This document shows positions 50,400-60,996 of a DNA stretch of 64,000 nucleotides, in pieces. The stretch is from Paenibacillus sp. YN15 (GTDB lineage Bacteria; Bacillota; Bacilli; Paenibacillales; NBRC-103111). The stretch is taken from NCBI RefSeq assembly GCF_003285005.1, contig NZ_QMFA01000017.1, positions 1 through 64,000 of the forward strand, written 5' to 3'. Below the pieces are notes generated by a model, which saw nothing but the letters and a program-made list of their open reading frames with translations, was not told the origin of the DNA and made no database searches. The position numbers and the translations under genes were made by a program. The number at the start of each line of letters is the position of its first letter. Position 1 is the stretch's first letter.

Positions 50400-50828
50400 A
50401 TTCATGAATTCATTTCATTCCGATGCTCCCTTATACGCGGCAAAGCGGGCGCCGGTTTCGGAAATGAAAATAATCTGCGATGGCTTTCATAAAAGTGGCG
50501 AAGTGGAACGGACATATGCTACAATATTAGAGATATTCTTAAGTTCGGCTGTATTTTCCTTGGTTTCCAGGATATGCCGTTACCATGGCATAACATCGAC
50601 AACAGTCCATATAGATCTGTCTGGATGGGGGAATACTTCCCGTGTATCCGCGGCATAGATTGCGTGCGCTGCTTTGGAGGGCTGGTGCCCCGCCTCCCCC
50701 GAAGAAGCATGATCGAAACCATTGCTTCATTATTATACTTAGTCGCGCTTAAGGGTAAATCATCAGGACGTGAGCTTTGAACGAACGAAAAGCGTTGAAG
50801 CAGCACGCGAAAAAGGAGATCGAACGTA
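50400..50828 (+). promoter_or_regulatory. Long upstream region of the RNA helicase gene
   Basis: No gene is supported in these 430 bases. TACAAT at 50520-50525 could be a -10 element, though its -35 is poor; transcription from there would give a leader of about 300 bases. A GGAGGG/CCTCCC hairpin is near 50675-50700. Long structured leaders are common for cold-shock-type RNA helicase genes, so post-transcriptional or autogenous control is plausible. Confidence 0.4.
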
Positions 50829-52439
50829 TTGAAAACATTTAACGAATTTGGCTTGGAGCCAAAGGTACTGCGCGCCGTTACGGAGATGGGCTTCGAGGAA
50901 GCCACTCCGATTCAGGAAAAGGCCATTCCTCTGGCTATGGAAGACCGCGACCTGATCGGCCAGGCGCAAACCGGTACCGGTAAAACCGCCGCATTCGGCC
51001 TGCCGCTGATCCACAAGATCGATGTCAGCGAAGACCGCATTGTTGCCCTTATTATGTGTCCCACCCGCGAGCTGGCTATCCAGGTGGCCGAAGAAATCAG
51101 CAAGCTTGGCCGGTTCAAGGGCATCCGCTCCTTGCCGATCTACGGCGGCCAGGATATCGTGAAGCAAATCCGCGCATTGAAGAAGCGCCCGCAGATTATC
51201 ATCGGAACACCCGGACGGCTGTTGGACCATATCAACCGCAAGACCATCAAGCTGGATGATGTGCAAACCGTCATTCTGGACGAAGCCGATGAAATGCTGG
51301 ATATGGGCTTTATGGAGGATATCCAAAGCATCCTGTCCCTGGTTCCGGAAACCCGCCATACCATGCTGTTCTCCGCAACCATGCCGCCCAACATCCAGAA
51401 GCTGGCGCAGCAGTTCCTGAAGAACCCCGAGCATGTATCCGTGATTCCGAAGCAAGTCAGCGCTCCTCTGATCCAACAAAGCTATATCGAGGTTCAGGAA
51501 AAGGCCAAGTTCGACGCCCTGTGCCGTCTGGTGGACATGGAAGCCCCCGAGCTTGCCATTATCTTCGGACGCACCAAGCGCCGGGTGGATGAGCTCTCCG
51601 AGGCTCTCCAGAAGCGCGGCTATACTGCGGAAGGGCTGCACGGCGACCTTTCCCAGAACCAGCGGGATAACGTCATGCGCAAGTTCCGCGACGGTAGCAT
51701 CGACATTCTGGTTGCTACCGATGTGGCTGCCCGCGGACTGGATGTATCCGGCGTAACCCACGTGATCAACTTTGACCTGCCGCAGGACCCGGAAAGCTAT
51801 GTGCACCGGATTGGCCGGACCGGCCGCGCAGGCAAGGAAGGCACTTCCTATACCTTCGTAACGCCCCGCGAAATCGATCATCTTCACTTAATTGAGCGGG
51901 TTACCCGCCATCGCATCACCAAGCGCCAACTGCCCACCATTGCCGAGGCGTTGGAAGGCAAACAACGGATTTTGGCCCAGCAGGTGCTGGAGGTTGTGGA
52001 AAACGGCGAAAGCCATGAATTCAAGGCAGTGGCTATCCAACTGCTGGAGCAATATGATTCCGTAGCGCTTCTGAGCGCTGCATTGAAGCTGATGGCCGGC
52101 GAGCGCAAGGAAGTGCCCATCGAGCTGACTCCGGAGGACCCGATCCGCGTGAAGCGCCGTCCCGGCGGGGATATTCGTTCCCAAGGCCGCCGTCCCGGCA
52201 CCGGCAGCGGTTATTACAACGGCGGAAACCGCAGCAGCGGCGGAAGACAAGGCGACCGTCCCGGCGGCTACCGCTCCTCCCAAGGCAAGAGCGGATATGA
52301 AGGCCGTTCTTACGGCGGCAACAGAAGCGGTGAGGGCTATAAGGGCAACAGAAGCGGCGAAGGCTACAAAGGCAACCGCAACGACCGTCCGCAAGGTTCC
52401 TCAGGCTCCAACCGCGAGGAAGATTTCGCCAATCGTTAA
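50829..52439 (+). CDS. cshA: DEAD-box ATP-dependent RNA helicase (CshA-like)
   Basis: A 536-residue RNA helicase. All motifs are present in order: the Q motif [44 protein letters not shown] and [10 protein letters not shown]. After the two RecA-like domains comes a dimer/RNA domain and then a Gly/Arg/Ser-rich tail from about residue 440 with the decapeptide G-N-R-S-G-E-G-Y-K repeated. It probably acts in the degradosome, ribosome assembly and cold growth. The TTG start has AAGGAG 9 bases upstream. A terminator follows. Confidence 0.9.
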   Translation: MKTFNEFGLEPKVLRAVTEMGFEEATPIQEKAIPLAMEDRDLIGQAQTGTGKTAAFGLPLIHKIDVSEDRIVALIMCPTRELAIQVAEEISKLGRFKGIRSLPIYGGQDIVKQIRALKKRPQIIIGTPGRLLDHINRKTIKLDDVQTVILDEADEMLDMGFMEDIQSILSLVPETRHTMLFSATMPPNIQKLAQQFLKNPEHVSVIPKQVSAPLIQQSYIEVQEKAKFDALCRLVDMEAPELAIIFGRTKRRVDELSEALQKRGYTAEGLHGDLSQNQRDNVMRKFRDGSIDILVATDVAARGLDVSGVTHVINFDLPQDPESYVHRIGRTGRAGKEGTSYTFVTPREIDHLHLIERVTRHRITKRQLPTIAEALEGKQRILAQQVLEVVENGESHEFKAVAIQLLEQYDSVALLSAALKLMAGERKEVPIELTPEDPIRVKRRPGGDIRSQGRRPGTGSGYYNGGNRSSGGRQGDRPGGYRSSQGKSGYEGRSYGGNRSGEGYKGNRSGEGYKGNRNDRPQGSSGSNREEDFANR

Positions 52440-52450
52440 GCAATGACAAG

Positions 52451-52495
52451 AGCATGCACCGACTCCCGGAGGGGATGAGGTGCATGCTTTCTTTT
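52451..52495 (+). terminator. Intrinsic terminator after cshA
   Basis: AGCATGCACC (52451-52460) pairs perfectly with GGTGCATGCT (52479-52488), followed by TTCTTTTTA. Confidence 0.82.
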
Positions 52496-52572
52496 TACTT
52501 CCAACTTTTGCTGAAATAAAGCTCGAATCATGGTAGAATGTGTAGTAAAAACATAGAAGGTTGTCGAATATT

Positions 52573-55500
52573 ATGACATCATCAACGGGGGATCTTTCAC
52601 GACGCTGCTCATCATCATGGATGTGGGCGGCTTTGGCTGTTTATACGGTGCTGTATGTGATCCTGCTTATCGTCCAAAATCCGGCGATGCTGAGTGCGGC
52701 CCTGCCCGTCCCTCCGCTGCTGGCCTACTTGGCCTGCCGCTTCTTTTCCCGGTTTCCTCCAGGGTCGGAGAAATGGAGAAGACTGCTGCTGGCCGCGTTT
52801 CTGTCCCAGCTGGCCGGCGATCTGCTTGCGGCAGCCGAGCCCTTATTCCTTGCCTCCGGTGAAGCCGGCGGCTTCGGCTTTACCGCAGTAAAACTCCTGG
52901 TTTACCTTGTTCCCAGGCTGTGCATGCTTATGTACCTGATCGGCTATGCCCGCAAATTCATGAGCGGCCACACCAGGATGGAGCTGCTCTGGGACTGGAT
53001 CACCCTGTTGGAATGTGTTGTCGGCACGGTCTGGTTTATCTCTCTCCAGGGCAATTTGCTTGACGTTTCCGGATTTGACCTGAAGACCGCCGTTGTGCTG
53101 GCGTATACGGTGCTTTCCCTGTCCACCCTGTCTCTGATTCTGCTGGTTTCCCTGTATGCCGACAACAAATCCCGTACCGCCGGGTTTGTTTTGCTGCTGC
53201 TGGGCGTGGGCATTTCGGCTTGCGCCGATCTGGTGCAAACGCTGCACTTCCGGATGTTCACCGGCACTTCGGCGAACATTGCTTACAGGTCCGCCGCTCT
53301 GTTGCTGGCTGCGGGGGTATTGGCATACCACCGGCCTGTGCGGCAGCCGTCCTGCGGCTCCCGGTGGAGCTGGCTGGCGCTGGGAGACCGCTCCCTCAAA
53401 GCGGGCGTCCTGTTTGCGGCTTACCCTCTCCTGGTGCTGTTCACAACGGGGGTGTCCGCCAATGTGCTGCTCTATTTTTCCATTATCATCATGTCCTACT
53501 TTCTGGTCCGCCTGTACGCCAAGCAAAACCGCGCCACGAAGAAGCTTCTGGATGCGGAGCGGCAATATACGGAAAGTCTGCAGCTTTATCTGAATGTCAT
53601 TGAGCAATCCCCCTTATCCATCGTCATTACGGATACGGACGGCAATATCGAATACACCAATCCCTATTTTTCGGAGGTGACCGGATATCCCAGGGAAGAG
53701 GCGCTTGGCAAAAATCCGAGAATCCTGCGGACAGGGCAAACCGGCGCCGATGTGTACCGGGAGATGTGGGAGACGATTCTGAAGGGGGAAACCTGGAAGG
53801 GCGAATTTATCAACCGGAAAAAAAGCGGCCTGGAGTACGAAGAAGCCGTGATTATCTCGCCCATCAAGAATGCGCAGAATCGGATTACCCATTTCGTCGG
53901 CATCAAGGAGGATGTCTCCGAGTACAAGCGGATTCGCAAGGAGCTGTCCAACCAGCTTTACTTTATTAACCAGCTGATCGACACTCTGCCTAACCCCGTG
54001 TTTTATGTAGACTGCGAGGAGCGTTTTGTCGGCTGCAACCGGGCGTACGAGGATGCCTTCCGGGTCAGCCGCGGCCAATTGCTGGGCATAAAGCTCCAGG
54101 AGTTCGCCCATGTATCCGCCAAGAGCTATGGGGAATTCAGCTGGGCCAAGCAGCAGGTTCAGGCTTCGGGCAAGCCGGTTACCATCCAGATGAAGCGGAT
54201 GTTCGCCGACCGGCTGGAGCGGGATATTCTCTATACCGTCTCGGCCTACCGGCTGTCGGATGGAAGCGTCGGCGGCCATATGGGGATCATGACTGATATC
54301 AGCAATCTGATGCAAAAGGAACAGCAGCTGAAGGAGGCTTTGCGGCTGGCCGAGGAGGCCGCCCAGGCCAAGTCCCAGTTCCTGGCCAATATGAGCCATG
54401 AAATCCGGACGCCCATGAATGCCATTATCGGGCTGGCTTATCTGGCGCTGCGCACGGAGCTTACCGGCAAGCAGAAGGATTACATCTCCAAAATACATAA
54501 CGCAGGAAAATCCTTATTGGGTGTTTTGAACGATATTCTCGACATATCCAAGATTGAATCCGGAAAGCTGCAAATGGAGCAGGTTGATTTTGTGCTGGAG
54601 GATGTTATCGGCCATACCATCGCTCTGGTCACCCAGCAGGCCCATGACAAGGGGCTGGAGCTTCTGTTCCGGCTGGGTTCGGACATTCCCCGGAGCTTGA
54701 CGGGAGACCCCTTGCGGCTGGGGCAAATTCTGGTGAACCTCCTGAGCAACGCTGTAAAGTTTACCGAGGAAGGCCAGGTGGAGCTTCGGATCGAGAAGCT
54801 GTCCGCATACCGGGATAAGGCGGAGCTGAAATTCTCCGTGTCGGATACGGGCATCGGCATGTCCGAGGAAGCCAGATCCAGGATGTTCCAGGCCTTCATG
54901 CAAGCGGACAATTCCACAACCCGGAAGTATGGGGGAACCGGTCTGGGGTTGGCCATCAGCAAGGAGCTGGTGGAAATGATGGGCGGGTCCATATGGGTGG
55001 AAAGTGTGGAAGGGGAAGGCAGTGTGTTCAGCTTCAAGGCCTGGTTTGCGATTCCGGAAGCGGCTCTCGTCCAGAGCCGGATTGTGCCGGAGCGGCTGGA
55101 CGGCCTGCGGGTTCTGGTGGTGGACGACAACCTGACAGCCCGGGAAATTCTGTCGGATTACCTGGCCCAGATGCGCTGCCGTGTGGAAACGGCGGAATCC
55201 GGGGAGGAGGCTGTCCGCGCCGTTGCCGAGGCGGATGCGGTCCACCCCTTCGACCTGGTTCTGCTCGACTGGAAGATGGAAGGAATCTGCGGTCTGGAGA
55301 CCTCCATTTTGATCCGGAACCACCCGTCCGTCCGCAGCCAGCCCGCCATTATTCTCGTTACCGCCTTCGGTGAGGACAGTCTGAAGAAGCAGGCGGAGGA
55401 GGCCATGGTCAATGATTTTTTGGTGAAGCCTGTCAGCGAATCCATGCTGTTTGATGCGGTGGTGCGGATTTTCGCGCCGTCGCCGACGGAGCTGGAGGGC

Positions 55501-56604
55501 CGCCATCCCCAGTCCGGCGCCGCCGATATGGAGGGGGATGTGCTGCTGGTGGAGGATCATGAGATTAACCAGCAGATTGCCGCGGAGCTTCTGACAAGCA
55601 GGGGATTGCGGGTGGATATTGCAGGCAACGGGGCCATTGCGGTGGAAAAAATGAGGAATGCTTCTTCGGCCGCTCCGTACCGCTTTATTCTGATGGATTT
55701 GCAGATGCCGGAGATGGACGGCTTTGAAGCGGCCCGCCGGATCAGAGCCATGGGGCATACGCTGCCTATCATCGCCATGACGGCCCGCACTCTGCCGGAG
55801 GAGCGGGAGATGTGTCTGGCAGCCGGGATGAACGACCATGTGGCCAAGCCCATTGATCCGGATATTCTGTTTGCCGCCATCCGGCGGATTGCGCTGGCCG
55901 GGCTGCCCGAAGCGGCGGCTGCTGCCGGGGAGGACAATCCGGCGGGAGCCCGAGTTCCGGAACCGGGCAGGCAAGAGCTTTGGCCTTCCGGCATCGACGG
56001 CATCGATCTGGAGGACGGCCTCCGCCGGGTTGGGCATCATGCGGAGCTGTACCGCAGGCTGCTGCTGAATTTTGCCGACAACCAGACGGATACTGCCGTA
56101 CCGATCCGCTACGCGCTCCGGCAAGGAGACCTGGAGACGATCCGGCGGCTGATTCACAACCTGAAGGGTGTAACGGCCAACCTGGGCATTTGGGCAATCA
56201 GCAGCTTATGCGAAAGGATCGAAAGGAAGCTGCAGCAGGATGGGGATGAGCAGGATATCGCCAGGGAGGCCGAGGAGCTGGAGCGGCTTCTCCGCCGGAT
56301 TGCAGCGGAGATCAAGGAGCGGCTTCCGGCGGCCGCCGCGGTCCAGCCGGAGTTGACCTTCCGCGCGGAGCCTACTGTACAAACCCTCCGCAAGCTGTCG
56401 GATATGCTGCGGGACAGCGACAGCGAAGCTGTTGACTATTATGAAGCCATCAAGCATGAGCTGGCCCCGCTTCTTTTGCCGGACGAACAAAGTCACCTGG
56501 GAAATTGCCTCAAGCATTATGAGCTGGAGGAGGCGGCCGCCGTTATCGAAGCCGTTCTCGCCCGCCATCCGGCCATGAAGGAAAGGAGCGATGACAGCCT
56601 ATGA
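52573..56604 (+). CDS. Hybrid sensor histidine kinase (BarA-like)
   Basis: A 1343-residue multidomain kinase. About 300 residues of membrane helices (eight or nine) form the sensor. Two PAS domains follow ([20 protein letters not shown] and [13 protein letters not shown]), then HisKA with the phosphoacceptor His609 in M-S-H-E-I-R-T-P, an ATPase domain, two receiver domains (Asp899 in L-L-D-W-K-M and Asp1042 in L-M-D-L-Q-M-P) and a C-terminal HPt domain (His1195 in L-I-H-N-L-K-G-V). It can therefore run a complete phosphorelay. A TTG at 52561 is a possible earlier start. The stop overlaps the next ATG by 4 bases, tying it to the HD-GYP regulator. Confidence 0.9.
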   Translation: MTSSTGDLSRRCSSSWMWAALAVYTVLYVILLIVQNPAMLSAALPVPPLLAYLACRFFSRFPPGSEKWRRLLLAAFLSQLAGDLLAAAEPLFLASGEAGGFGFTAVKLLVYLVPRLCMLMYLIGYARKFMSGHTRMELLWDWITLLECVVGTVWFISLQGNLLDVSGFDLKTAVVLAYTVLSLSTLSLILLVSLYADNKSRTAGFVLLLLGVGISACADLVQTLHFRMFTGTSANIAYRSAALLLAAGVLAYHRPVRQPSCGSRWSWLALGDRSLKAGVLFAAYPLLVLFTTGVSANVLLYFSIIIMSYFLVRLYAKQNRATKKLLDAERQYTESLQLYLNVIEQSPLSIVITDTDGNIEYTNPYFSEVTGYPREEALGKNPRILRTGQTGADVYREMWETILKGETWKGEFINRKKSGLEYEEAVIISPIKNAQNRITHFVGIKEDVSEYKRIRKELSNQLYFINQLIDTLPNPVFYVDCEERFVGCNRAYEDAFRVSRGQLLGIKLQEFAHVSAKSYGEFSWAKQQVQASGKPVTIQMKRMFADRLERDILYTVSAYRLSDGSVGGHMGIMTDISNLMQKEQQLKEALRLAEEAAQAKSQFLANMSHEIRTPMNAIIGLAYLALRTELTGKQKDYISKIHNAGKSLLGVLNDILDISKIESGKLQMEQVDFVLEDVIGHTIALVTQQAHDKGLELLFRLGSDIPRSLTGDPLRLGQILVNLLSNAVKFTEEGQVELRIEKLSAYRDKAELKFSVSDTGIGMSEEARSRMFQAFMQADNSTTRKYGGTGLGLAISKELVEMMGGSIWVESVEGEGSVFSFKAWFAIPEAALVQSRIVPERLDGLRVLVVDDNLTAREILSDYLAQMRCRVETAESGEEAVRAVAEADAVHPFDLVLLDWKMEGICGLETSILIRNHPSVRSQPAIILVTAFGEDSLKKQAEEAMVNDFLVKPVSESMLFDAVVRIFAPSPTELEGRHPQSGAADMEGDVLLVEDHEINQQIAAELLTSRGLRVDIAGNGAIAVEKMRNASSAAPYRFILMDLQMPEMDGFEAARRIRAMGHTLPIIAMTARTLPEEREMCLAAGMNDHVAKPIDPDILFAAIRRIALAGLPEAAAAAGEDNPAGARVPEPGRQELWPSGIDGIDLEDGLRRVGHHAELYRRLLLNFADNQTDTAVPIRYALRQGDLETIRRLIHNLKGVTANLGIWAISSLCERIERKLQQDGDEQDIAREAEELERLLRRIAAEIKERLPAAAAVQPELTFRAEPTVQTLRKLSDMLRDSDSEAVDYYEAIKHELAPLLLPDEQSHLGNCLKHYELEEAAAVIEAVLARHPAMKERSDDSL

Positions 56605-57701
56605 ATATCAAGCCGGTTATTCTGGTGGTTGACGATACACCGGACAATTTGTCCCTGTTGAGCGGTCTGCTGAAGGAGCACTACAAGGTAAAGGTGGCCA
56701 CATCGGGAAGCAAGGCCCTGCAGATCGCCAAAGCCGCGCCTCCCGATCTGGTGCTGCTGGATGTTATGATGCCTGTGATGGACGGTTATGAGACCTGCCG
56801 TCGCTTTAAGGAGGATGAGGACTTAGCGGATATTCCGGTGATTTTCCTGACGGCCAAAAGCGATACGGAGGATGAAAACAAGGGATTTGCCTGCGGCGCC
56901 GTGGATTATATTATTAAGCCCATCAGCTCCGCCATTCTGCTCTCCCGGGTGAAAACCCATCTGGAGCTGAAGCAGACCAAGGATTTTCTGAAAAACCAGA
57001 ACGAGTTTCTGGAGCTGGAAGTGTCGCGGCGGATCAAGGAAATCTCCCGGATTCAGGAAGCGACCATCATGTCCATGGCGGCGCTGGCAGAAATCCGGGA
57101 TACGGATACGGGCAACCATATCCAGCGCACCAAGCTGTACATACATGAGCTGGCCACCTGGCTGGCCAAAACAGCCAAATACAGCAAATACCTGAATCAG
57201 GAAAATATCGACCTGATCGTTACCTCCTCCCCTCTCCATGACATCGGGAAGGTGGGCATTCCCGACCACATCCTGCTGAAGCCCGGCCGCTTGACCTCTG
57301 AGGAATTCGATATTATGAAGACTCATACTGTATTGGGCAAGGAGGCCATTGACCGGGCCGAGCGGGTTATGGACAAGACGGAGACCTTCCTGCATTTCGC
57401 CAAGGAAATCGTATATTCCCACCACGAGAAGTGGAACGGCACCGGATATCCGGAAGGGCTGGCGGGGGAGGAGATTCCCCTGTCGGCGCGGCTGATGGCG
57501 GTAGCGGATGTGTACGATGCCCTAACCAGCAAGCGGGTGTACAAGGAAGCCTTCTCCCATGAGCAGGCGGTGGAGCATATTGCGCGGGAGTCGGGCGCCC
57601 ATTTTGACCCGGACATTATTCAGGTGTTCCTGAAATGCCAGCACCGCTTTCGGGAAATTGCCGAGCAGTACAAGGAGCTGCGGGGTGCGGCCGCGGAATA
57701 G
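56601..57701 (+). CDS. Response regulator with HD-GYP phosphodiesterase domain
   Basis: 366 residues. The receiver has D11-D12, phosphoacceptor D54 in L-L-D-V-M-M-P and Lys in I-K-P-I. A coiled-coil linker (about 125-150) leads to an HD-GYP domain: H213-D214 in L-H-D-I-G-K-V-G-I-P-D and G-T-G-Y-P-E-G-L near 280, with the extra metal-binding H-H-E-K-W-N. Such enzymes break down cyclic di-GMP. The ATG overlaps the kinase stop codon, so the hybrid kinase is very likely its partner and phosphorylation should set phosphodiesterase output. Confidence 0.92.
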   Translation: MNIKPVILVVDDTPDNLSLLSGLLKEHYKVKVATSGSKALQIAKAAPPDLVLLDVMMPVMDGYETCRRFKEDEDLADIPVIFLTAKSDTEDENKGFACGAVDYIIKPISSAILLSRVKTHLELKQTKDFLKNQNEFLELEVSRRIKEISRIQEATIMSMAALAEIRDTDTGNHIQRTKLYIHELATWLAKTAKYSKYLNQENIDLIVTSSPLHDIGKVGIPDHILLKPGRLTSEEFDIMKTHTVLGKEAIDRAERVMDKTETFLHFAKEIVYSHHEKWNGTGYPEGLAGEEIPLSARLMAVADVYDALTSKRVYKEAFSHEQAVEHIARESGAHFDPDIIQVFLKCQHRFREIAEQYKELRGAAAE

Positions 57702-57851
57702 CGGGCCATCAGAAAGCTCTGAATTTGGGTGCGGTTGGCTTCGGAGCTTCGCCGACTTGTCGGCCTGGGGCAGTCGCTACCGATTTTGCTGCAAATAGGC
57801 TATAATAAAGGCATGATGTGATTCTGGCACAATGTTAAGGAGGAGCTTCTT

Positions 57852-58619
57852 TTGGAAATGCGGGGCCTTATGGGCGGATTCTACCGGATATCGGAATGGA
57901 TCATGCGGTTGACCGCCATCAATCTTTTGTGGGTAATTTGTTCCATCCCGGTCTTTTTCATGTTGCTGACCATGTTGGCTTCACCGGAAATGACCACTGA
58001 TCTTTTGCTGTCTTCGTTATGGATGATCGCGATCTTGTGTCCGTTTACATTGATCCCGGCTACAGCCGCCATGTACGGCGTTGCCCGCAAGTGGGTCATG
58101 GGGGACACGGATGTTCCTTTGTTCAAAACCTATTTCCGCTGCTATAAAGAGAACTACAAGCAAGCCATGCTGGGCGGTCTTTTGTTTTTGGCCATCGGCG
58201 TTCTCTTGATCGTCTGCATCCGGTTCTATTCCTCCCAGACGAATGCGCTGCGTTGGCTTTCCTTTTTGTTTATCTCCTTTGGTGTGGTGTTCATCGGCGC
58301 TTTGCTGAATTTCTTTTCGCTGATTGTCCATTTCCACATGAAGCTGTTTCAATTGTTGAAGAATGCGTTTATTATGACCATGGGGCAACCGTTCACCTCC
58401 ATCGGGATTCTGGCAACCAATGCGGTTATTGTTTACATCAGCACCCGGTACACTTTCCTGATTCCGTTCTTTATGGGCAGCGTCAGCGCCTTCGTCACCT
58501 TCTGGTATTTCTACCGCGGGTTCCAGCGGCTTCAGGACAAGGCGGAGAAGGCCAAGGAGAAGGCCGGCGAGCTGGAGGAAGCGGAAGAGGATGAGCTGAA
58601 CGCGCCGACAAAGCTGTAG
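57852..58619 (+). CDS. YesL-like membrane protein (DUF624)
   Basis: 255 residues with about six membrane helices. The family pattern is W-I-M-R-L-T-A-I-N-L-L-W-V-I-C-S-I-P-V, then P-A-T-A-A-M-Y-G-V-A-R-K-W, as in YesL, which is often encoded with sugar ABC transporters and AraC sensors in Bacillus and Paenibacillus. The C-terminal 40 residues are a Lys/Glu/Ala-rich helix. The TTG start has AAGGAGG 8 bases upstream. It stands alone before the 6S RNA gene. Confidence 0.85.
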   Translation: MEMRGLMGGFYRISEWIMRLTAINLLWVICSIPVFFMLLTMLASPEMTTDLLLSSLWMIAILCPFTLIPATAAMYGVARKWVMGDTDVPLFKTYFRCYKENYKQAMLGGLLFLAIGVLLIVCIRFYSSQTNALRWLSFLFISFGVVFIGALLNFFSLIVHFHMKLFQLLKNAFIMTMGQPFTSIGILATNAVIVYISTRYTFLIPFFMGSVSAFVTFWYFYRGFQRLQDKAEKAKEKAGELEEAEEDELNAPTKL

Positions 58620-58672
58620 GGGCTGTCTTATAACCCCCTCCCCCGGAGTTTTCAGACGGTATATTCTGACAA

Positions 58673-58701
58673 TTTACTTTTGCTTTCGGCAGGCATATAA
58701 T
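58673..58701 (+). promoter_or_regulatory. Sigma-A promoter of the 6S RNA gene
   Basis: TTTACT (58673-58678), a 17-base spacer and TATAAT (58696-58701). Predicted start near 58708. Confidence 0.7.
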
Positions 58702-58707
58702 AAAGAC

Positions 58708-58925
58708 ACATTCCTGCGATGTGCGTAACAGTCCTCCGTTGTTTTGAACCAATGAATGTTTCTAGGGAGATCTAGATTGCCGCGCGGCTGACCCGCCCCC
58801 CTGATGCGGGGGACTTCAAAAGCGCAGCTGCGATCACCCACCTGCGAGAGCGGGTTTGAAGCATAGAGGACCGGACGGCATAGGCGGGTCACCCAAAAGC
58901 TCCTTCTTCGGAAGGAGCTTTTGGT
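58708..58925 (+). ncRNA. ssrS: 6S RNA
   Basis: A non-coding transcript with the shape of 6S RNA, which binds the sigma-A RNA polymerase holoenzyme and mimics an open promoter. The 5' part (CCTGCGATGTGCGTAACAGT, CCTC) pairs with the 3' part (GAGGACCGGACGGCATAGGC, GGG), leaving a large internal bubble with inner hairpins such as CGCCCCCCTGATGCGGGGG. The GGAC-CGGACGGCAT end matches the conserved 6S closing stem. A good sigma-A promoter lies upstream. It ends at a perfect hairpin, CCAAAAGCTCCTTC/GAAGGAGCTTTTGG (58893-58924), with a TTCG tetraloop. Confidence 0.82.
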
Positions 58926-59045
58926 GTTTGGTGGGGAGGGGGATGGGAGTCTCTCGCGAATCATTATCTGACCTGGTTTGCAAGCAACGTAAGCCTGATG
59001 GGCCTCTGTTAAACGGAGTATGGGTCAGGCAGGTACGCTGCTGTT

Positions 59046-59234
59046 GCGGAACTCAGCGACTCTTATAGCGGGGAAAACGGGAGTGTGGAGGATTAGCGGA
59101 ACTCAGAAACCGTTGTATCCCTGATGCGGCGAAAATAGGGAGAAAATGAGGCTTCAACGGGGAATAAGCGCTTCTCAGTTCCGCAAAGGTGGGAATAAGC
59201 GGCAAAAGCCGCTTTAAGAGTCGCTCAGTTCCGC
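59046..59234. repeat. Nested palindromic intergenic repeat, copy D
   Basis: Outer arms GCGGAACTCAGCGACTCTTA (59046-59065) and TTAAGAGTCGCTCAGTTCCG (59214-59233); inner arms GCGGAACTCAGAAACCG (59096-59112) and GCGCTTCTCAGTTCCGC (59168-59184). Over its full length it is close to copy A, including the segments GAAAACGGGAGTGTGGAG and GCGGCAAAAGCCGCTTT. It lies between the 6S RNA and xylB and fills most of a 500-bp gap. Confidence 0.8.
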
Positions 59235-59387
59235 TACGCTCTTTTAGGCGCAGAGAGGGGGGATGAGCGCAGGCCGTTTCCGTTTCCCGGTGAACCATTG
59301 GCATAGGATACTTATGATAGAGGAGGAGCTGCGCGGTCGCTCATCCTCGAGATACTCCGATAGGAGTTCGTTTTTCTCAAGCAGAGA

Positions 59388-59430
59388 AAAAAGCCCGGCG
59401 TCCCCCCAAAAAGGAGGACGCCGGGCTTGC
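59388..59430 (-). terminator. Intrinsic terminator after xylB
   Basis: AAGCCCGGCGTCC (59390-59402) pairs perfectly with GGACGCCGGGCTT (59416-59428). On the minus strand it is followed by TTTTTT. Confidence 0.85.
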
Positions 59431-59437
59431 TTCGCCA

Positions 59438-60970
59438 TTATTGCTGGACCGCCAGCGCGCTTAACTGATGGAAAGAATCGCGCAGGGTCGGGTACATGCT
59501 GCGGTAAAGCCGGTAATACGCCTCGTAGCGGGCGCTGTTCTCCGGGTTGGGCTCCGTTCTGTGCTCCACGCGAATCCACTCTTCGCACAGCGAGGAGATT
59601 TCGCGGCCCAGTACGCCCGAGGCTGCCATAACGGCTGCGCCGTAAGCCGGCCCGTCGGTGGAGTTCACCGTCACCACCGGATAGCCGAAGATGTCGGCGA
59701 TCATCTGCCGCCAGAAGGGGCTTCTGGCGCCGCCGCCGTTGACCCGCAGCTCGCTGATCTCCACGGAGGATTCCTTCATCAGCTCCAGGGAATCCCGCAG
59801 GCCGAAGGTGATGCCCTCCAGCACGGCGCGGGTTAGGTGGGCCTTGGTATGCCGCAGGTTCAAGCCCACAAAAGCCCCCCGTGCCCGCGGATCGGGATGG
59901 GGCGTACGCTCACCGGTGAGATACGGCAGGAACAGCAGCCCTTCGCTGCCCAAAGGCGCTGTTTCCGCCAGGGCAGTAAGATACTCGTAGGCGTCCCGGC
60001 CTTCCTTGGCCGCCTTCTCCAGCTCCTCATAGCCGAACTGGTTGCGCCACCATTGGAAGGAGCCGCCGGCGGAGAGCATCACGCCCATCCGGTGCCACTT
60101 GCCGGGAACGCCATGGCAGAAGGAGTGCAGGCGGAACTCGCTGTCCATGTGGCATTCCTCATCATGGACGAACACCACGCCGGAGGTGCCCAGAGCCACC
60201 GAGGCGATGCCCTTCCTGACCACGCCCACGCCCACTGCGCCGCAGGCCTGGTCGCCGCCGCCGGCAACCACCGGGGTGCCGGCAGCCAAGCCGGTGGCCT
60301 CCGCCGCTTCCGGCAGCAGATGGCCGGCAATATCATTGCTCTCGAAGAGCGGCGGCAGCCACTCGAAAGGAATCTCCAATGCGCCGGCCACTTCCTGGGA
60401 CCAGGCCCGTTTGGCTACATTCAGCAGGAGGGTGCCGCTGGCATCGGCTACATCCATGCCCAGCTTCCCGGTCAATTGAAGCCTTACATAATCCTTGGGC
60501 AGAATCAGATGCCGCGTCCGGTTGAACAGCTCCGGCTCATGCCGCTTCAGCCACACCGCCTTCGGCGCGGTGAAACCGGTCAGCGCCTTGTTGCCGGTGA
60601 GCTCACCCAGCTTTTGCTTGCCTATGGTTTCTTCAATCCAGGTGCATTCGGCCTCCGTCCGCTGATCGCACCACAGCAGGGCGGGGCGGACCACCTTCAG
60701 CTCCTCATCCAGGAAAACAGAACCGTGCATCTGGCCGGACAGTCCAACACCCGCCACCTGGGCTGCGGAAATTCCCGTTTTGGCCAGCAGGCCGCGGATA
60801 CAGGCGGCGGACTGGTTCCACCAATCCTCGGGATGCTGCTCCGCCCAGCCGGGATGCGGCTGCAGAAGCGGGTATTCCTCGCTGTGGCTGCCGGCCACCG
60901 AGCCGTCCTCCGCCACCAGAATGCACTTTACGGCAGAAGTGCCGAGATCAATGCCCAAGAAATAATTCAT
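59438..60970 (-). CDS. xylB: Xylulokinase
   Basis: A 510-residue FGGY-family sugar kinase that phosphorylates D-xylulose. The N-terminal phosphate loop reads G-I-D-L-G-T-S-A-V-K, followed by G-L-S-G-Q-M-H-G-S-V, the xylulokinase hallmark. The catalytic Asp lies in G-G-G-D-Q-A-C-G-A-V-G, and R-V-N-G-G-G-A-R-S-P-F-W with G-P-A-Y-G-A-A complete the C-terminal lobe. A GGGAG site stands upstream of the ATG at 60970; the frame opens at 61033. xylA and xylR are not in the window, although the promoter region carries a XylR-like operator. A terminator follows. Confidence 0.92.
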   Translation of the reverse strand: MNYFLGIDLGTSAVKCILVAEDGSVAGSHSEEYPLLQPHPGWAEQHPEDWWNQSAACIRGLLAKTGISAAQVAGVGLSGQMHGSVFLDEELKVVRPALLWCDQRTEAECTWIEETIGKQKLGELTGNKALTGFTAPKAVWLKRHEPELFNRTRHLILPKDYVRLQLTGKLGMDVADASGTLLLNVAKRAWSQEVAGALEIPFEWLPPLFESNDIAGHLLPEAAEATGLAAGTPVVAGGGDQACGAVGVGVVRKGIASVALGTSGVVFVHDEECHMDSEFRLHSFCHGVPGKWHRMGVMLSAGGSFQWWRNQFGYEELEKAAKEGRDAYEYLTALAETAPLGSEGLLFLPYLTGERTPHPDPRARGAFVGLNLRHTKAHLTRAVLEGITFGLRDSLELMKESSVEISELRVNGGGARSPFWRQMIADIFGYPVVTVNSTDGPAYGAAVMAASGVLGREISSLCEEWIRVEHRTEPNPENSARYEAYYRLYRSMYPTLRDSFHQLSALAVQQ

Positions 60971-60996
60971 CCTATCGTGCTCCCTTGTAAGATTAT

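Noticed and set aside
54514-56157. Minus-strand open frame of 547 codons inside the hybrid kinase gene
   Set aside because: It is antisense to well-defined HisKA, ATPase and receiver domains.
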